A stretch of DNA of 64,000 nt from Rhizobium sp. RM (GTDB lineage: Bacteria; Pseudomonadota; Alphaproteobacteria; Rhizobiales; Rhizobiaceae): positions 806,001 to 870,000 of the forward strand of contig NZ_JACAWV010000022.1 of NCBI RefSeq assembly GCF_013390595.1, read 5' to 3'. Positions within the stretch are counted from its first letter, which is position 1. The number at the start of each line of letters is the position of its first letter. The notes under the pieces were generated by a model, which was not told the origin of the DNA, made no database searches, and saw nothing but the letters and a program-made list of their open reading frames with translations. Shown in pieces: positions 54,447 through 63,927 of the stretch. The position numbers and the translations under genes were made by a program.

Positions 54447-55778
54447 ATGTCTCCCACAACGACACCCGCCTCAGTGCGCCCGCTGAACGCACAGGATTAC
54501 AGAACCCTTGGCCTGTCCGCCCTTGGCGGCGCTCTGGAATTCTACGACTTCATCATCTTCGTGTTTTTCGCCACCGTCATCGGCCATCTGTTTTTCCCAC
54601 CGGAAATGCCCGACTGGCTGGTGATGATCCAGACCTTCGGTATTTTCGCCGCAGGCTATCTGGTGCGCCCTCTCGGTGGCATCGTGCTGGCGCATTATGG
54701 CGATCGTTATGGCCGCAAGCGTGTCTTTGCCTTTTCGATCCTGCTGATGGCTCTGTCGACACTCGGCATGGCTTTGATGCCGACTTACGCGACAATCGGT
54801 GTGGCTGCACCGATCCTGCTCATCGTGCTGCGCATGCTGCAGGGCGCGGCCATTGGCGGTGAAGTTCCCGGCGCATGGACCTTCGTGTCCGAGCATGTTC
54901 CCTTCCGCCGTGTTGGTCTTGCCTGCGGTTTCCTTACCTCCGGCCTGTCCTTCGGCATCATGCTCGGTTCGCTGATCGCCTTCGCCATCAACTCCATCTT
55001 CCCACCGGAAGATGTTGCCGGTTACGCATGGCGCATCCCCTTCCTGCTGGGTGGCGTTTTCGGCCTGATTGCCGTTTACCTGCGCCGCTGGCTGGAGGAA
55101 ACGCCGATCTTCACCGAGATGAAAAAGTCGAAGTCGTTGACGGACAAGCTGCCGCTTGGCCTCGTCCTGAAGCACCATATGCGCGGCGTGATCATCTCTG
55201 CACTGCTGACCTGGGTGCTTTCGGCTGCCATCGTCGTCACGACGCTGATGACAGCGACATTCCTGCAGAAGCTTTACGGCTATACACCGACCCAGGCGCT
55301 TGCCGGCACCAGCTTCGGCACGCTGTTCCTGATCTTCGGCGTCATCATCGCCGGTGCGTTGATCGATCGTATCGGCAGCGGCATCTTCTTCATGTGTGCA
55401 AGTGTCTTCTTCGGCGTCGCCACCTTTGCCTTCTACAGCTACGCCGGCACTTCGCTGACAACCATGTTCGCGCTCTATGGCGTCATGGGCCTCTCGGTCG
55501 GCATGGCGGGTGCAGTGCCATACGTCATGGTCCGTGCCTTCCCGGCATCTGTCCGGTTCTCCGGCCTTTCCTTCGCCTACAACGTCTCCTACGCCGTCTT
55601 CGGCGGCCTGACACCGATTGCCGTGACAACAGCACTGGCCGTCAACCCCATGGCGCATGCCTGGTATCTGGTGTTCATCGCCGTTCTGGCCTTCTTTATT
55701 GGTGTGTACCTCTATCTGCGCGGCAGCGAGGTGGAGAGCCATGTCGGGATCGAGGAACTGGCAGCGCTTCGTTCGTAA
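54447..55778 (+). CDS. MHS-family MFS transporter
   Basis: A 443-residue metabolite:H+ symporter of the major facilitator superfamily, 12 helices. GALEFYDFIIFVFFATVIG near the N-terminus, GDRYGRKRVFAFSILLMALST (loop 2-3) and GGEVPGAWTFVSEHVP (helix 4) are typical of the family that includes ProP, ShiA and citrate carriers. The substrate is unknown. Transcribed after the zinc dehydrogenase, 103 bp apart. Confidence 0.87.
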   Translation: MSPTTTPASVRPLNAQDYRTLGLSALGGALEFYDFIIFVFFATVIGHLFFPPEMPDWLVMIQTFGIFAAGYLVRPLGGIVLAHYGDRYGRKRVFAFSILLMALSTLGMALMPTYATIGVAAPILLIVLRMLQGAAIGGEVPGAWTFVSEHVPFRRVGLACGFLTSGLSFGIMLGSLIAFAINSIFPPEDVAGYAWRIPFLLGGVFGLIAVYLRRWLEETPIFTEMKKSKSLTDKLPLGLVLKHHMRGVIISALLTWVLSAAIVVTTLMTATFLQKLYGYTPTQALAGTSFGTLFLIFGVIIAGALIDRIGSGIFFMCASVFFGVATFAFYSYAGTSLTTMFALYGVMGLSVGMAGAVPYVMVRAFPASVRFSGLSFAYNVSYAVFGGLTPIAVTTALAVNPMAHAWYLVFIAVLAFFIGVYLYLRGSEVESHVGIEELAALRS

Positions 55779-55794
55779 GCAGACCGGAAACAAC

Positions 55795-55825
55795 AAAAAA
55801 GCGCGGGTTTTTCCCGCGCTTTTTT
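55795..55825. terminator. Bidirectional terminator between MHS carrier and metH
   Basis: AAAAAAGCGCGGG, loop TTTTT, CCCGCGCTTTTTT: a strong symmetrical stem serving the rightward MFS gene and the leftward metH. Confidence 0.92.
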
Positions 55826-55880
55826 CGTTTCTGGTGTGTCCCGGTCGAAGGCGGTGCTGGACCGCCAACGACTTTAAATC

Positions 55881-58800
55881 TCAAGCCGCGCTATCGATTT
55901 CTTCCGCAGCATTCGTAGGCACATAGTTCAACACCGGCCCAAGCCAGCGCTCGACCTCTTCCACCGGCATATCCTTGCGGCGGGCATAGTCCAGCACCTG
56001 ATCGCGCTCCACTTTCGCGACGCCGAAATAGTAGCTTTCGGGATGGCCGATATAGAGGCCGGAAACGGATGAGCCAGGCCACATGGCATAGCTTTCCGTC
56101 AACTCCACGCCGGTCGCCTCGGTCGCGTCGAGAAGAGAAAACAGCGTCTTCTTTTCCGTATGATCCGGTTGCGCCGGATACCCCGGTGCAGGGCGGATGC
56201 CGGCATAGGCCTCTGAAATCAGTTCCTCACCGTTGAAGTTCTCCTGCGGTGCATAACCCCAGAACTCGGTACGGACACGCTCATGCATACGCTCGGCAAA
56301 GGCTTCGGCGAACCGGTCGGCCAGCGCCTTGACGAGGATCGACGAGTAATCGTCGTTCGCGCGTTCGAAACGCTCGGCAATCGCCACTTCCTCGATACCA
56401 GCCGTCACCACGAAGCCCCCGACATAGTCAGCCACGCCGCTATCAACAGGAGCCACGAAGTCAGACATAGCCACATTCGGACGCCCGTCCCGTTTGGAAA
56501 GCTGTTGGCGCAGTGTGAAGAAGGTTGCAAGTTCTTCACCACGGCTTTCATCCGTAAAGACACGAATGTCGTCGCCAACGGCATTGGCCGGCCAGAAGCC
56601 GATGACCGCACGCGGACGGAACCACGTCTCGTCGATGATCTTCTTCAACATGGCCTGTGCATCGGCATAAAGCTGCCGTGCGGCCTCACCCTGCTTCTCG
56701 TCGTCAAGAATGGCGGGGAAGCGGCCCTTCAGCTCCCACGTCTGGAAGAACGGCGTCCAGTCGATGTAGCGCGAAAGCTCTTCCAGATCGTAGGTTTCAA
56801 AGACCTTCGTGCCAAAGAACTGCGGTTTGACTGGCTGGTAGCCAGACCAATCAACCTTCTGGGCGTTCTCGCGGGCGCGGGCAAGCGGCAAACGCTGCTT
56901 CTCACGCTCGTTGCGCGCATGGGCTTCGGCAACCTTCGCATATTCGCTTCGGATACCTTCGATATAGGCTGGTTTCTGTTCTGCGGACAGGAGCGCGGAA
57001 ACGACGCCGACGGCACGAGACGCGTCGGTAACATAAATTGCCTGCCCCTTTTCATAGCGCGGATGGATTTTGACAGCCGTGTGGACACGGCTCGTCGTCG
57101 CACCGCCGATCAGCAGGGGAATATCGAAGCCCTGCCGCTCCATCTCTGCGGCCACATGCACCATTTCATCCAGCGACGGCGTAATGAGACCGGAAAGGCC
57201 GATCACATCCACCTGTTCGGCAATCGCGGTTTCGAGGATCTTGGTGGTGGGTACCATCACACCCAGATCGATGATCTCGTAATTGTTGCAGGCCAGAACC
57301 ACGCCGACGATGTTCTTGCCAATATCGTGAACGTCACCCTTGACGGTCGCCATCAGCACCTTGCCGGCAGCGCTGCGCTCGCTGCCGCCATTGGCGCGCT
57401 TTTCCTCTTCCATGTAAGGCAGGAGAACGGCAACGGCCTGCTTCATCACGCGGGCAGATTTTACCACCTGCGGCAGGAACATCTTGCCGGAACCGAAGAG
57501 GTCGCCAACCACGTTCATACCGGCCATCAACGGGCCTTCGATGACGTGCAGCGGACGCTCCGCCTTCTGGCGTGCCTCTTCCGTATCAGCTTCGATGAAT
57601 TCGGTAATGCCGTTGACCAGCGCATGCTCGAGGCGCTTTTCAACCGGCAGTTCGCGCCAGGACAGGTCCTGCGCCTTGGCTTCCTTTGCACCGGCGCCGC
57701 GGAAGCGTTCAGCAATTTCCAGCAGCCGCTCGGTCGCATCGTCGCGGCGGTTCAACACCACGTCTTCGCAGGCGTCGCGCAGTTCCGGGTCGATATTATC
57801 ATAGACGGCAAGCTGGCCGGCGTTGACGATACCCATATCCATGCCAACCTGGATGGCATGGTAGAGGAACACGGCGTGCATGGCTTCGCGCACAGGCTCA
57901 TTGCCGCGGAACGAGAAGGACAGGTTCGACACGCCACCGGAAATGTGTGTGAGCGGCATCGTCTCACGAATGGTCTTCGTCGCTTCGATGAAGTCCACAC
58001 CGTAATTGTTATGGTCTTCAATGCCGGTCGCCACCGCAAACACGTTCGGATCGAAGATGATATCTTCGGGCAGAAGTCCTGCCTTCTCCGTCAGAAGTTT
58101 ATAGGCACGTGCGCAGATTTCTATCTTGCGCTGATAGGTGTCCGCCTGCCCGACTTCATCAAAGGCCATGACGACAACAGCGGCGCCGTAGTTACGGACA
58201 AGCTTCGCCTGCTGGAGAAATTTCTCCTCGCCTTCCTTCAGCGAGATCGAATTGACGATCGGCTTGCCCTGAACGCATTTCAGACCAGCCTCGATAATCT
58301 CGAACTTCGACGAGTCGATCATGACTGGAACACGGGCGATATCCGGCTCGGCAGCGATCAGGTTGAGGAACTCGACCATCGCCTTTTCGGAATCGATCAG
58401 ACCTTCGTCCATGTTGATGTCGATGATCTGCGCACCGTTTTCCACCTGATCGCGCGCAACAGCCAGCGCCGCCGTGTAATCGCCAGCGGTGATGAGCTTG
58501 CGGAAACGGGCCGAACCGGTGACGTTGGTACGTTCGCCGACGTTGACGAAAGGGATGTCCTTGGTCAGCACAAAGGGCTCGAGGCCCGAAAGTGACATGA
58601 ATGGCTTGTGCTCGGGGATCGGGCGCGGCTTGTGACCCTTCACCGCCTCGGCGATGGCGCGGATATGATCCGGCGTCGAACCGCAGCAGCCGCCAACGAT
58701 GTTGACGAGACCATCGCGGGCAAAGCCCTCGACCTGACGCGCCATCATTTCCGGCGTTTCGTCATACTGGCCGAATTCGTTGGGCAGCCCCGCATTCGGA

Positions 58801-59654
58801 TAGGCACAAATGAAGGTATCGGCCACATCCGACAATTCCTGAAGATGCGGACGCATTGCATCTGCACCGAGCGCACAGTTCAGGCCAATGGTGAACGGGC
58901 TCGCATGGCGCACGGAATTCCAGAATGCCGATGGTGTCTGGCCGGACAGAGTACGGCCCGAAAGATCCGTGATCGTACCGGAAATCATCACCGGAAGATG
59001 AATGCCCTTGGCCTCGAAGCGCTCTTCGCAGGCGAAGATCGCCGCCTTGGCGTTCAACGTATCGAAAATCGTTTCGATGAGGATGATATCCGCACCACCG
59101 TCGATCAGACCATCGATCTGCTCGCCATAGGCGATGCGCAGATCATCGAAAGAGACAGCGCGGTAACCGGGATTGTTGACGTCAGGCGAAATCGACGCCG
59201 TACGGTTGGTCGGCCCGATAGCGCCTGCGACGAAACGGCGACGGCCATCTTCCCGCTCGGCACGGATCGCGGCACGACGGGCAACCTCCGCACCTTCGCG
59301 GTTGAGGTCGTAAACCGCGCTCTCCATCTCGTAATCGGCCTGGGCTATGCGGGTCGAGGAAAAAGTGTTGGTTTCCAGAATATCGGCGCCCGCCATGGCG
59401 TAGCGATAGTGAATTTCTTCGATGGCATCCGGTTGGCTGAGGATCAGAAGGTCGTTGTTGCCCTTCTGGTGGCAAGCGCAGCCGATGAACCGATCACCGC
59501 GAAAATGATCTTCATCGAACCCAAGCCCCTGGATCTGCGTTCCCATTGCACCATCGAGAATGAGGATACGCTCATTGGCAGCTTCACGCAGCGCCTTCAT
59601 GATTTCCGCGCCGTCGCGCTTTGCCCCTTCCGGGCCGAACAGGTCGTCAAACAC
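55881..59654 (-). CDS. metH: MetH, cobalamin-dependent methionine synthase
   Basis: Transfers a methyl group from methyl-THF via cobalamin to homocysteine. The 1257-residue protein has all four modules. Homocysteine domain: [11 protein letters not shown], and the zinc site with [13 protein letters not shown] near residue 325. Folate domain: [11 protein letters not shown] near residue 375. Cobalamin domain: [13 protein letters not shown] near residue 755, whose DxHxxG His ligates cobalt. SAM-activation domain: [12 protein letters not shown] near residue 1175. A GTG at 59654 is chosen as start because GAGGAG lies 7 nt upstream and the length then fits; an ATG at 59669 and longer frames are possible. 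Regulated by the palindrome at 59701. Confidence 0.95.
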   Translation of the reverse strand: MFDDLFGPEGAKRDGAEIMKALREAANERILILDGAMGTQIQGLGFDEDHFRGDRFIGCACHQKGNNDLLILSQPDAIEEIHYRYAMAGADILETNTFSSTRIAQADYEMESAVYDLNREGAEVARRAAIRAEREDGRRRFVAGAIGPTNRTASISPDVNNPGYRAVSFDDLRIAYGEQIDGLIDGGADIILIETIFDTLNAKAAIFACEERFEAKGIHLPVMISGTITDLSGRTLSGQTPSAFWNSVRHASPFTIGLNCALGADAMRPHLQELSDVADTFICAYPNAGLPNEFGQYDETPEMMARQVEGFARDGLVNIVGGCCGSTPDHIRAIAEAVKGHKPRPIPEHKPFMSLSGLEPFVLTKDIPFVNVGERTNVTGSARFRKLITAGDYTAALAVARDQVENGAQIIDINMDEGLIDSEKAMVEFLNLIAAEPDIARVPVMIDSSKFEIIEAGLKCVQGKPIVNSISLKEGEEKFLQQAKLVRNYGAAVVVMAFDEVGQADTYQRKIEICARAYKLLTEKAGLLPEDIIFDPNVFAVATGIEDHNNYGVDFIEATKTIRETMPLTHISGGVSNLSFSFRGNEPVREAMHAVFLYHAIQVGMDMGIVNAGQLAVYDNIDPELRDACEDVVLNRRDDATERLLEIAERFRGAGAKEAKAQDLSWRELPVEKRLEHALVNGITEFIEADTEEARQKAERPLHVIEGPLMAGMNVVGDLFGSGKMFLPQVVKSARVMKQAVAVLLPYMEEEKRANGGSERSAAGKVLMATVKGDVHDIGKNIVGVVLACNNYEIIDLGVMVPTTKILETAIAEQVDVIGLSGLITPSLDEMVHVAAEMERQGFDIPLLIGGATTSRVHTAVKIHPRYEKGQAIYVTDASRAVGVVSALLSAEQKPAYIEGIRSEYAKVAEAHARNEREKQRLPLARARENAQKVDWSGYQPVKPQFFGTKVFETYDLEELSRYIDWTPFFQTWELKGRFPAILDDEKQGEAARQLYADAQAMLKKIIDETWFRPRAVIGFWPANAVGDDIRVFTDESRGEELATFFTLRQQLSKRDGRPNVAMSDFVAPVDSGVADYVGGFVVTAGIEEVAIAERFERANDDYSSILVKALADRFAEAFAERMHERVRTEFWGYAPQENFNGEELISEAYAGIRPAPGYPAQPDHTEKKTLFSLLDATEATGVELTESYAMWPGSSVSGLYIGHPESYYFGVAKVERDQVLDYARRKDMPVEEVERWLGPVLNYVPTNAAEEIDSAA

Positions 59655-59700
59655 GGACACACTCCTCATTTCGATTTGCAGATCGCAACGCGTCAAGTCA

Positions 59701-59718
59701 CATAAAGATATGTTTATG
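59701..59718. promoter_or_regulatory. Operator before metH matching the metF-operon palindrome
   Basis: CATAAAGATATGTTTATG, 17 of 18 positions identical to the perfect palindrome at 27081-27098, located 47 bp upstream of the metH GTG. Probably bound by the same ArsR-methyltransferase regulator. Confidence 0.8.
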
Positions 59719-59844
59719 TCAATATATCTTCAATGCATAGGTATGGCTTTGCGTCGTTGCAGGAGACTACGAAATTTCCCGAACAGATGACAGGCTCATA
59801 TGGCATGGATATAACCCGAAGCAGCAATCAGTATGGAGGACCGA

Positions 59845-61092
59845 ATGCCTGAAGATGACCGCACGAACAACAACTGGAACACGTTGCCATGGCATCGCCA
59901 ATGGCTGGTCAAGCAGGCAGAAGGGCTTTTCGATTTCTTCCAGTACCGCGCCATCAATCCGGCCGGCGGCTTTTTCGACCTCGACAGCAAAGGCGCACCG
60001 CTGCAACCGCAAAACCCGGTGCGCGGCATCCACGCTTCCGCACGAATGGTACATTGCTTCTCCATTGGCCATCTTCTCGGACGGCCCGGCTGCGGAGATA
60101 TCATTGACCATGGAATGACCTATCTGTGGAACAATCACCGCGACAGCGAGCACGGTGGATACTTCTGGCAGACGGATGACAATGGTCCGGTCGATTCGAC
60201 GAAGCAGGGTTACGGCCATGCGTTCGTGCTGTTGGCAGCCTCATCAGCCAAGACCGTTGGGCATCCACTGGCCGACCGCATGCTCCAGGACATTACCGAA
60301 ATTCTCGAAACGAAGTTTTGGGAAGAAAAGCATGGGGCAATTGCCGAGGAGTTCAATCGCGACTGGTCGCCGATCGAGAATTATCGTGGGCAGAACTCCA
60401 ACATGCATCTGACGGAAGCGCTGATGGCGGCCTACGAGGTCACCGGGGAGCGTTCCTACATCGAAAAAGCGGAAAAGATCGCAGATCTCATTATCCGTCG
60501 TCGCGCCGGTGAGCTGGATTTCCGTGTTCCAGAACACTTCGACGAGGACTGGACACTCGACAAGAATTATCGCGGCAACGAGATGTTCCGCCCATCGGGA
60601 TCGACGCCCGGGCATTGGCTCGAGTGGGCTCGTCTCCTGCTGCAACTGTGGGTGCTGGGTGAGCGCAAGCATGACTGGATGCCTGTCGCGGCAAAGTCTT
60701 TGTTTGTGCAGTCCATGGCGCTCGGCTGGGACCGGGAAAAAGGCGGCTTCTTTTACACGCTCGACTGGAACGACAATCCCGACAAGACGTCGAAGCTGTG
60801 GTGGCCGATGTGCGAGGCAGCGGGTGCAGCCCACTTCCTCAACGAAAACCTCCCGGCTGACGATTTTTACGAAGACAGCTATCGCCGCATCTGGAGCACG
60901 ATTGCCAACAACTTCCTGGATCACGCCCATGGCGGCTGGCACGAGGAACTGACCGAAAATCTTGTTCCGGCGAAGACATTGTTCCCCGGCAAGGGCGATA
61001 TCTATCACGCCCTGCAGGCCTGCCTTATCCCGCTTTTCCCGGCAACGGGAAGTCTGACCAAGGTGATTGGGGAGAACGGCGGCTCATATTGA
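59845..61092 (+). CDS. AGE-family sugar isomerase/epimerase
   Basis: A 415-residue (alpha/alpha)6-barrel protein of the N-acylglucosamine 2-epimerase superfamily. Active-site His residues are likely in NSNMHLTEALMAAYEVTG near residue 190 and STPGHWLEWARLL near residue 255, with KGGFFYTLDW and WWPMCEAAGAA downstream. Relatives include YihS-type aldose-ketose isomerases and the mannose isomerase known from Agrobacterium; I favour mannose/fructose interconversion but cannot exclude another sugar. The ATG at 59845 follows GGAGGA; an upstream ATG at 59833 lacks one. Divergent from metH. Confidence 0.83.
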   Translation: MPEDDRTNNNWNTLPWHRQWLVKQAEGLFDFFQYRAINPAGGFFDLDSKGAPLQPQNPVRGIHASARMVHCFSIGHLLGRPGCGDIIDHGMTYLWNNHRDSEHGGYFWQTDDNGPVDSTKQGYGHAFVLLAASSAKTVGHPLADRMLQDITEILETKFWEEKHGAIAEEFNRDWSPIENYRGQNSNMHLTEALMAAYEVTGERSYIEKAEKIADLIIRRRAGELDFRVPEHFDEDWTLDKNYRGNEMFRPSGSTPGHWLEWARLLLQLWVLGERKHDWMPVAAKSLFVQSMALGWDREKGGFFYTLDWNDNPDKTSKLWWPMCEAAGAAHFLNENLPADDFYEDSYRRIWSTIANNFLDHAHGGWHEELTENLVPAKTLFPGKGDIYHALQACLIPLFPATGSLTKVIGENGGSY

Positions 61093-61117
61093 GCCGCCAG
61101 CCTCGGCAAACGAGGCT
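61078..61117. terminator. Tandem hairpins between convergent genes
   Basis: GGCGGCTC/GAGCCGCC (61078-61098, overlapping the isomerase stop) and AGCCTCG/CGAGGCT (61099-61117, at the phosphatase stop). There are no T-runs. They sit exactly between convergent genes and may block read-through from either side. Confidence 0.5.
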
Positions 61118-61677
61118 CAAAAGCCGAGCGTTTCCTCGAAATCATCCCATGACTGGTACATTTCGTAACGACCAATGCCGCGAATGGGCACATGGCCGTA
61201 ATAGGGCGAGAGCTGAAACTCTGCAGCAGCCTCGCTCTTTCCCGCGACGGCACCCACATAGATTGCCGACGCGAGGCCGGTGCGGTTTGCCCCATGCTCA
61301 CAATGGATCAGGATCGGCTTGTCGGCATTGCGCATGACTGCGGCCAGCATTTCGGCATCATCCACCGACAGTTTTTCACTCGAACTCAGTGGATAATCGA
61401 TTAGGCGAATACCGTTCTGTTTTGCCGCCGTGCTTTCCGCATCGTACCAGGCTTCACGCTTCTCATTGCGAAGATTGAGAATGGTCTTGATTCCATGCTT
61501 TTTGGCGTAGTCGGCAATGTCTTCACCACTTGGCTGCGCTGACCGGTAAAGCTCGCCCGGAATGACCTCATGGAAGTTTCCCGTCAGCTGGCCAATCCCC
61601 ATATGCGCCCCGGCCAGAACCGGTACTGCAACCAGGACGACGGCCGAAACTTTCAAGAGCACCAGAAGAGAACGCAC
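61117..61677 (-). CDS. Exported tyrosine-phosphatase-like protein
   Basis: A 186-residue protein with an N-terminal hydrophobic segment (LLVLLKVSAVVLVAVPVLAGA: signal peptide or anchor) and a DSP/PTP-like catalytic loop HCEHGANRTGLAS near residue 124 (HC-x5-R). TILNLRNEKREAWY near residue 65 is typical of bacterial tyrosine phosphatases of the DUF-type related to eukaryotic DSPs. The start is GTG. Periplasmic phosphatases of this kind may act on exopolysaccharide regulators or lipids; the substrate is unknown. Confidence 0.78.
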   Translation of the reverse strand: MRSLLVLLKVSAVVLVAVPVLAGAHMGIGQLTGNFHEVIPGELYRSAQPSGEDIADYAKKHGIKTILNLRNEKREAWYDAESTAAKQNGIRLIDYPLSSSEKLSVDDAEMLAAVMRNADKPILIHCEHGANRTGLASAIYVGAVAGKSEAAAEFQLSPYYGHVPIRGIGRYEMYQSWDDFEETLGF

Positions 61678-61757
61678 GACAACAACCCATCACTTTCATC
61701 AGATGCATGGCGGGATGCCATCACAAGCTGGCGAAAACAAGTCGAAATGAAAACGCC

Positions 61758-62210
61758 TCAGTCGAACTCCGCTGAATTGATTGTGACCCGCCAATTCAGC
61801 GTGCTCGCATCTACCCGCTCATTGTTGCGCAACCGGTAGGCCCGGCAGGTCGCAAAGCTTTCTCCAGGTTCTATCCGTTTGTCACTTGTCTGGTATGGAT
61901 TGAAGGCGACGGAAACGCCGACGTCCTGTTCGAAACCTTCGAGCGTATAGGTCAGACGTTTGACCGCAACTCTGTTGTCGTTGCGAAAACTGACCTGAAC
62001 AGGCAGGGCAGGATCAGTGCAGGTCGCATCAAAGGCGGCAGTCGCAACGATGTTCTCAAGCCGGTTGCCGCCGCGAAACCCGTCAAAAACCACGATCGCT
62101 GCAGTGACACCCCAAACCAGCCCCAGACACAGAACGGCCGGCTTCAGGTATCTTGGAAAAGCGATCAGCGTAACCAGAAGAAGCGCGCTAAGAACGGCCG
62201 CAACAATCAC
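61758..62210 (-). CDS. Hypothetical membrane protein
   Basis: About 150 residues: two hydrophobic helices (IVAAVLSALLLVTLIAF and AVLCLGLVWGVTAAIVVF), then a soluble C-terminal part with two Cys (CTDPALPVQVSFRNDN, FATCRAYRL), probably periplasmic and disulfide-bonded. The first true in-frame start with a ribosome-binding site is a GTG at 62210 preceded by GGGGGAG; a TTG at 62234 is possible. I recognise no named family. It lies 80 bp upstream of the phosphatase on the same strand, suggesting co-transcription. Confidence 0.65.
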   Translation of the reverse strand: MIVAAVLSALLLVTLIAFPRYLKPAVLCLGLVWGVTAAIVVFDGFRGGNRLENIVATAAFDATCTDPALPVQVSFRNDNRVAVKRLTYTLEGFEQDVGVSVAFNPYQTSDKRIEPGESFATCRAYRLRNNERVDASTLNWRVTINSAEFD

Positions 62211-62541
62211 GCCATCTCCCCCTGCCCCGAACAAATCTTCACGCGATCATACCTCCCATAAAACGCCGTATTCAACGCCGGCGAAAATCTTTGTCGCAAA
62301 CTTATGATCGGTACTTGCGCTGTCAATACAACCAAGCGTGACAAGCACGGAACGTCTCCATACCCCACAGGCTTATCTGAAATCGGAACCAAATCGCATC
62401 CAAAAACGTTCGCGGCTCGATAAGAACGTAATGCGTGGGACAAAGCATCCGTTTTGCATGCCTTGGCGAGCGTATCTCGCACCCCATATTAAATACGCCT
62501 AATACATGATATAGAGGTTCGTCAGCTCAGGGAGACAAACA
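62211..62541. other. Intergenic region upstream of the Omp25-like gene
   Basis: About 330 bp without a supported gene. It should contain the divergent promoters for the membrane protein gene and the Omp25-like gene. The AT-rich stretch ATATTAAATACGCCTAATAC near 62487-62506 may hold the porin-like gene promoter. I see no inverted repeat above background. Confidence 0.4.
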
Positions 62542-63171
62542 ATGAAAACGCTGATCGCATCATCAATGTTCGCCTTGGCGGCAAGCACGGCAATGGCTGC
62601 CGACGCCGTTTACGAGACCCCCGCACCGCCTGTCGCGCAGGAAACTCTGCCGACATTCACCTGGTCTGGCCCCTACCTTGGTATTCAGGGTGGAGCAGGC
62701 TGGCTGAATGGTGACTTTTCGGCGGGTGGGCCCGTTGCCTCCGACAACTTCGATGGCGGCATCTTCGGCGCTTTCGCGGGCTATAACTACCAGTTCGACA
62801 ACAATTTCGTCGTCGGCATCGAGGGTGATCTCGATTACAACTGGAACGACAATGACTACGGCGGCACGAAGGTTGGCACCGATTGGCAGGGCTCCGTACG
62901 CGGCCGCGTCGGTTACGCCTTCGATCACGCTCTGCTTTACGCGACCGCAGGCTGGACCGCGACGCGCGGCTTTGTTGAAACCCCAGTCGGCGACGACAAT
63001 ACCACGTTCAATGGTTACACCGTCGGAGCAGGTCTCGATTACGCCTTCACCGACAATATCTTCGCCAGGATCGAATATCGCTTCAACGACTACAGCGACA
63101 AGGATGTCTTCGGCATCAATACCGATCTTGACCAGCACACCGTCAAGGTGGGCCTTGGTGTGAAGTTCTGA
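62542..63171 (+). CDS. Omp25/RopB-type outer-membrane beta-barrel protein
   Basis: A 209-residue OMP_b-brl protein. The signal peptide MKTLIASSMFALAASTAMA precedes ADAVYETPAPP. An eight-strand barrel pattern follows (WSGPYLGIQGGAGW, FGAFAGYNYQFDNNFVVGIEGD, VRGRVGYAFDHALLYATAG) and the chain ends in the assembly signal VKVGLGVKF with a terminal Phe. Very abundant outer-membrane proteins of this family occur in Brucella and Rhizobium. GGGAGA precedes the ATG. Confidence 0.9.
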   Translation: MKTLIASSMFALAASTAMAADAVYETPAPPVAQETLPTFTWSGPYLGIQGGAGWLNGDFSAGGPVASDNFDGGIFGAFAGYNYQFDNNFVVGIEGDLDYNWNDNDYGGTKVGTDWQGSVRGRVGYAFDHALLYATAGWTATRGFVETPVGDDNTTFNGYTVGAGLDYAFTDNIFARIEYRFNDYSDKDVFGINTDLDQHTVKVGLGVKF

Positions 63172-63188
63172 TCCGCCTCATGGCGCTC

Positions 63189-63219
63189 AAAAAAGCCCGG
63201 TTTTTACCGGGCTTTTTTT
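63189..63219 (+). terminator. Intrinsic terminator of the Omp25-like gene
   Basis: AAAAAAGCCCGG, loop TTTTTA, CCGGGCTTTTTTT, 17 bp after the stop codon. Confidence 0.92.
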
Positions 63220-63380
63220 ATGCGCGAACTGGCCATGGCGACCAGAACTGCAAGGCGTTCCGACCTCATGAAAAATGAAAACCAAGCAACGAACCATTCA
63301 CAAGCTGTTCAGAAGGTTCGTGCCATCATCCGGGCATAATGAGCCTCTATCTCCTGCAGCAGGCTTATGGAGTAGCCCTG

Positions 63381-63731
63381 ATGAAAAAAGTAATTCTTTC
63401 GACCCTTGCTGCGCTTGTCGCCACCGGAAGCGTCCTCGTATCTTACGGACCGGTTGCTGCGCAGGAATATCGTCCACGTTATGACCGTGGCGGCCCTCCA
63501 CCCCCGCCCTACCGCGAGCATCGTCGTCATAACGACGGCGCAGCTATCGCCGGCGGCCTGGCAGCCGGTGTGATCGGCGGCCTGATCGGTGGTGCAATCG
63601 TCAACAACAGCGGTCCTCGTTATTACGAGCCACCACCACCACCGCGCCCACGCTGCTGGTACGAAGATCGCCGCGTCCCGAATTCCTATGACGGCGGCTG
63701 GCATACGGAAACAATGCGCGTCTGCAACTGA
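63381..63731 (+). CDS. Secreted glycine-zipper protein
   Basis: 116 residues: a Sec signal (VILSTLAALVATGSVLVSYGPVAA), then an Arg/Pro/Tyr-rich segment with PPPPPYREHRRH. A glycine zipper (AIAGGLAAGVIGGLIGGAIV) near residues 60-80 can form a membrane-inserting helix, and a second polyproline run is followed by a tail with two Cys. Such rhizobial proteins are common, of unknown role. The ATG at 63381 is chosen because the signal starts there; the frame is open to 63339. Confidence 0.72.
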   Translation: MKKVILSTLAALVATGSVLVSYGPVAAQEYRPRYDRGGPPPPPYREHRRHNDGAAIAGGLAAGVIGGLIGGAIVNNSGPRYYEPPPPPRPRCWYEDRRVPNSYDGGWHTETMRVCN

Positions 63732-63927
63732 CCCGCAACATATCGACCGGTCAGCCCCCGGCTGGCCGGCTCTCCCTCTTCCCCAAATTTCCTGAACCGA
63801 GCACACGGCCGCAATAAAATTGCGGAGCGTTACCGCATTGTTGCGCCTGCAAAAATCGAAACCAAAGGCGCGTCTTCCCCAAAAAATGAGAGCCACGATG
63901 GCCTGATATCTGGTTGAGAAGACAAAT

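Noticed and set aside
54471..55868. A 465-codon minus-strand frame opposite the MHS carrier
   Set aside because: It is a highly charged antisense shadow of a membrane-protein gene and overlaps the terminator.
56283..58595. A 770-codon open frame on the plus strand inside metH
   Set aside because: It is exactly antisense to MetH, whose domains are intact. The frame is open because of GC-rich codon bias. Its translation shows no recognisable motif.
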